64,000 nucleotides of DNA. Origin: Pyrus communis (taxonomy: Eukaryota; Streptophyta; Magnoliopsida; Rosales; Rosaceae). Made by a program: the position numbers and the translations under genes. Below the pieces are notes generated by a model. It had not been told where the DNA came from. It saw only the letters and a program-made list of their open reading frames with translations, and did no database searches. Below, piece by piece: positions 62,290-64,000 of the stretch. The stretch lies in assembly GCF_963583255.1 (NCBI RefSeq), contig NC_084818.1, positions 9,612,222 to 9,676,221 on the forward strand, given 5' to 3'. Each line of letters starts with the position of its first letter. Position 1 is the first letter of the stretch.

Positions 62290-62700
62290 TAAAACTACTA
62301 TTTCGATGGTCCTCCATTCCACTGGACTTCATAATGCCACCTATTGTAACCTCCCTCCAACGCATCCTCCATCAACTTCATCAATTGTTCGTTCGTATCA
62401 TCAATAGTATACTTACACTGTTACACATATATGGAAATAATTAATTCTAACATATAACAAAAAAATATCACAAAATTAATTATTGATCCATCAACAGTAT
62501 ACTTACTAATAATTCATCCATCACCGTCTTCTTCGCATTCTCTGGCACATCTTTCCAAGAACGCCACTCAGCAGTAGGACAATTGTTTCCCATGGCTACA
62601 ACAATCGCATCATGAATTGAAAATGCTGCATCAAATCATTCGGGTTTTCGTCGGTCATGTTATCATCCTTGTTTTTATCCTCCATCTCAGCACGAACATA
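62290..62700 (-). pseudogene. Unrecognised transposon-associated ORF, copy 2
   Basis: On the minus strand MEDKNKDDNMTDENPNDLM starts at 62690, the frame soon breaks, and NCPTAEWRSWKDVPENAKK then TVMDELL follows. After an intron-like gap come NEQLMKLMEDALEGGYNRWH and a TAG. It is collinear with copy 1 at 60175-60620 (WRSWKDVP against WESxRAIP, and LMKLMEDAL against LMKVINNVF), so the two are diverged duplicates. Confidence 0.5.
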
Positions 62701-62774
62701 ATTCTGAAGAATAAGGAGAATAGAATTGTGAAGAAAAGGGAGAGCAGAAGCGCATATTTATAGGAAGTAAAGGG

Positions 62775-63098
62775 CATTTGTACGACGAAGGCTTTGTTGT
62801 GCAAAGATCTCACTAAATACTTTCAGTTTCTGTTGATTCACATGCACTGAATGCTTTGACTAAAAACTGACTCTAACTTGCACGACGAAGCCTTTGTCGT
62901 GCAAGTGGTTTCCAAAGCGTTGAATGTTTTGCCCAAGAAAATGAACAAGCTTTGTGCAACGAACCCTTTGTCGCGCAAAGATATAGCAGGAAAATCTTGG
63001 TCGCGCGTTAGGGTTCTAGCAAAAAAAAAAAAAAAAAAAGGGGGTTTTTCGTTGCATAAGGTCTCATTGCACGACGGAATTTACTTTGTCGCGCAAAA
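62775..63098. repeat. CACTA subterminal repeat cluster
   Basis: Alternating inverted words appear: TACGACGAAGGCTTTGTTGTGC, CACGACGAAGCCTTTGTCGTGC and GTGCAACGAACCCTTTGTCGC, then CACGACGGAA and TTTGTCGCGCAAAA just before the LTR start. Each pair forms a short imperfect palindrome, as in CACTA transposase-binding regions. Confidence 0.8.
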
Positions 63099-64000
63099 TG
63101 TGACATCCCGTCCCGGAAATATCGGAAACGTGCATATGAAATGACCCTTTTACCCCTAGCTTGATTTCGTATTATTGTTTTTGGTTGTTTTGTGGGGTGT
63201 TGGCAAGCTTAGGGCCACACACACACACACTCACACACACAGCCACTTTCTCTTTCCCCTCTGTCTCTCTCCCCCGCGTCTCTCTCCCTTCCCGTTATCA
63301 CTATACGTACGGACAAGCACCAAAACCAACCAAACCATCACAGATCGAGGGAACCAACTACACCATTGAACTCGTGAGGTCGAGGCGAGCACAGCCATAC
63401 CATTTTCAGGTGAGAAATCCTTCGTTTTCACGTCGATTCGTCAATGGCTGATTTGAGTACTGTTCATGCAAACTTATTCTAGCGTGTTTTTGGACTTTTG
63501 AAGCTTGTAGTTTTGTTAGTGAGGTCCTAAGGAGCGTCGGAGTAGTTCGTTGGACGAATTTGGACGTCGGGAAGGCCTGGTTCGAAGTTGGCCGAGTTTG
63601 GAGTTTTTGGACAGGTATAATCTTGTAGTTTTAGACCTTAAAACTTGTTTGGACGTGTTCTTCTAGTTCTAAGGTTTAATTTGGTGCAAGAAACGTGAAA
63701 AATGGTGGAAAAATGAGCGAGAAAACCCAAGTTGCAGGTTTTCCCAGTTTCCGGCGCCGGCGACGTCGCCGGCGATTGAATGAAGAAGGCGACGGAATAT
63801 TCCGTCAATTCTGACGGAATATTCCTGACGCCGTTAACGGAACCTGTTAGTTTTAACGGAATATTCCGGGGTTTTAACGGAATATTCCTGACGGCGTCTG
63901 TTGACACCGTCAGTGTGCATGGCACGTGGCCGCGCGTGGGGGCGCGTAGGTCCGTGCCTTGGCCGGCGCGTGGGGGGCGTGCGGCGGAGGAAAATTATTC
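63099..64000 (+). mobile_element. LTR retrotransposon end, running off the window
   Basis: It begins TGTGACATCCCGTCCCGG directly after a CACTA subterminal word, similar to the LTR end at 10166 read on its own strand (TGTGACAACCCGTTCC). It contains a CA-rich run (63219-63242), a CT-rich stretch, a possible donor near 63410 and a GC-rich part with four GGAATATTCC palindromes. The far boundary lies outside the window, so solo LTR and full element cannot be told apart. Confidence 0.7.
63794..63888. promoter_or_regulatory. Four GGAATATTCC palindromes in the LTR
   Basis: Perfect copies lie at 63794-63803, 63816-63825, 63858-63867 and 63879-63888. Each matches the GAAnnTTC core of a heat-shock element and is preceded by ACG. 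Regulatory function is inference. Confidence 0.45.

Larger units (their letters stand above)
48723..63098 (-). mobile_element. Decayed CACTA (En/Spm) transposon, right end beyond or destroyed
   Basis: The left terminus is CACTACTAGGAATAACATC at 48723, and subterminal repeats follow at once (GGGCGATGAAG, TCGCGCAAAG, TTGCGCAATG and variants, 48745-49040). The same repeat words (TTTGTCGCGCAA, TTGCGCAACGAA) recur at 61690-61860 and 62775-63098. The genes inside read on the minus strand: the TNP2-like transposase (58897-55332), then a second ORF (52433-49269). At 63099 an LTR begins within the repeat zone, so the 5' terminus and its target duplication are not seen. Stops in both ORFs make it inactive. 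Insertions and duplications inside are listed separately. Confidence 0.85.

Overview
This 64 kb window is nuclear DNA from a flowering plant (eudicot). It is AT-rich, its genes have canonical GT-AG introns, and most of the sequence is transposable elements. The long-TIR MULEs, the SINE families and the large LTRs starting TGTGACA remind me of apple- or pear-like Rosaceae, but that placement is inference from memory and not proven here.

Two genes look intact. On the minus strand, 10938-14477 encodes a 490-residue CRIB-RhoGAP (RopGAP) in five exons, which should switch off Rop GTPases. On the plus strand, 35347-40797 encodes a 597-residue CDPK-related kinase (CRK, closest in memory to Arabidopsis CRK3) in eleven exons. 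Every exon junction was read from the sequence and keeps frame. Nothing links the two genes functionally.

Broken host genes also occur. There is a 5' fragment of a CHR19-type SWI2/SNF2 remodeller (about 1320-3259, +). An ECA1/prolamin-like secreted cysteine-rich gene (46007-46396, -) carries two adjacent TAG codons. Two intact exons of a START-domain gene (52784-53375, +) lie inside a CACTA transposon.

Mobile elements by region: 0-0.6 kb, tandem repeats resembling CACTA subterminal repeats. 5.6-6.3 kb, a TTA-flanked Tourist-like MITE. 7.1-10.3 kb, a SINE split by a 3 kb solo-LTR-like element. 14.9-16.9 kb, a Mutator-type element with about 380-bp TIRs and an hAT MITE nested in it. 18.3 kb, a SINE with target-site duplication. 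20-23 kb, foldback MITEs and an hAT-like element. 26.8-27.3 kb, a tandem SINE-derived array. 30.4-34.4 kb, a 1.9 kb tandem duplication just upstream of the CRK gene, whose second copy holds a 175-bp MITE while the first keeps the empty site. 42-43 kb and 47 kb, LINE 3' ends. 44.1-45.2 kb, a second long-TIR Mutator element. 48.7 kb to at least 63.1 kb, a decayed CACTA (En/Spm) element with TNP2-like and second-ORF remnants, the captured START exons, a SINE and an internal duplication. 63.1 kb to the end, a new LTR starts inside the CACTA repeats and carries four GGAATATTCC palindromes.

The most interesting items are the START-exon capture inside a CACTA intron, the MITE with its paralogous empty site, the clustered heat-shock-element-like palindromes in the terminal LTR, and the double-stop ECA1-like gene with an orphan copy of its upstream region.
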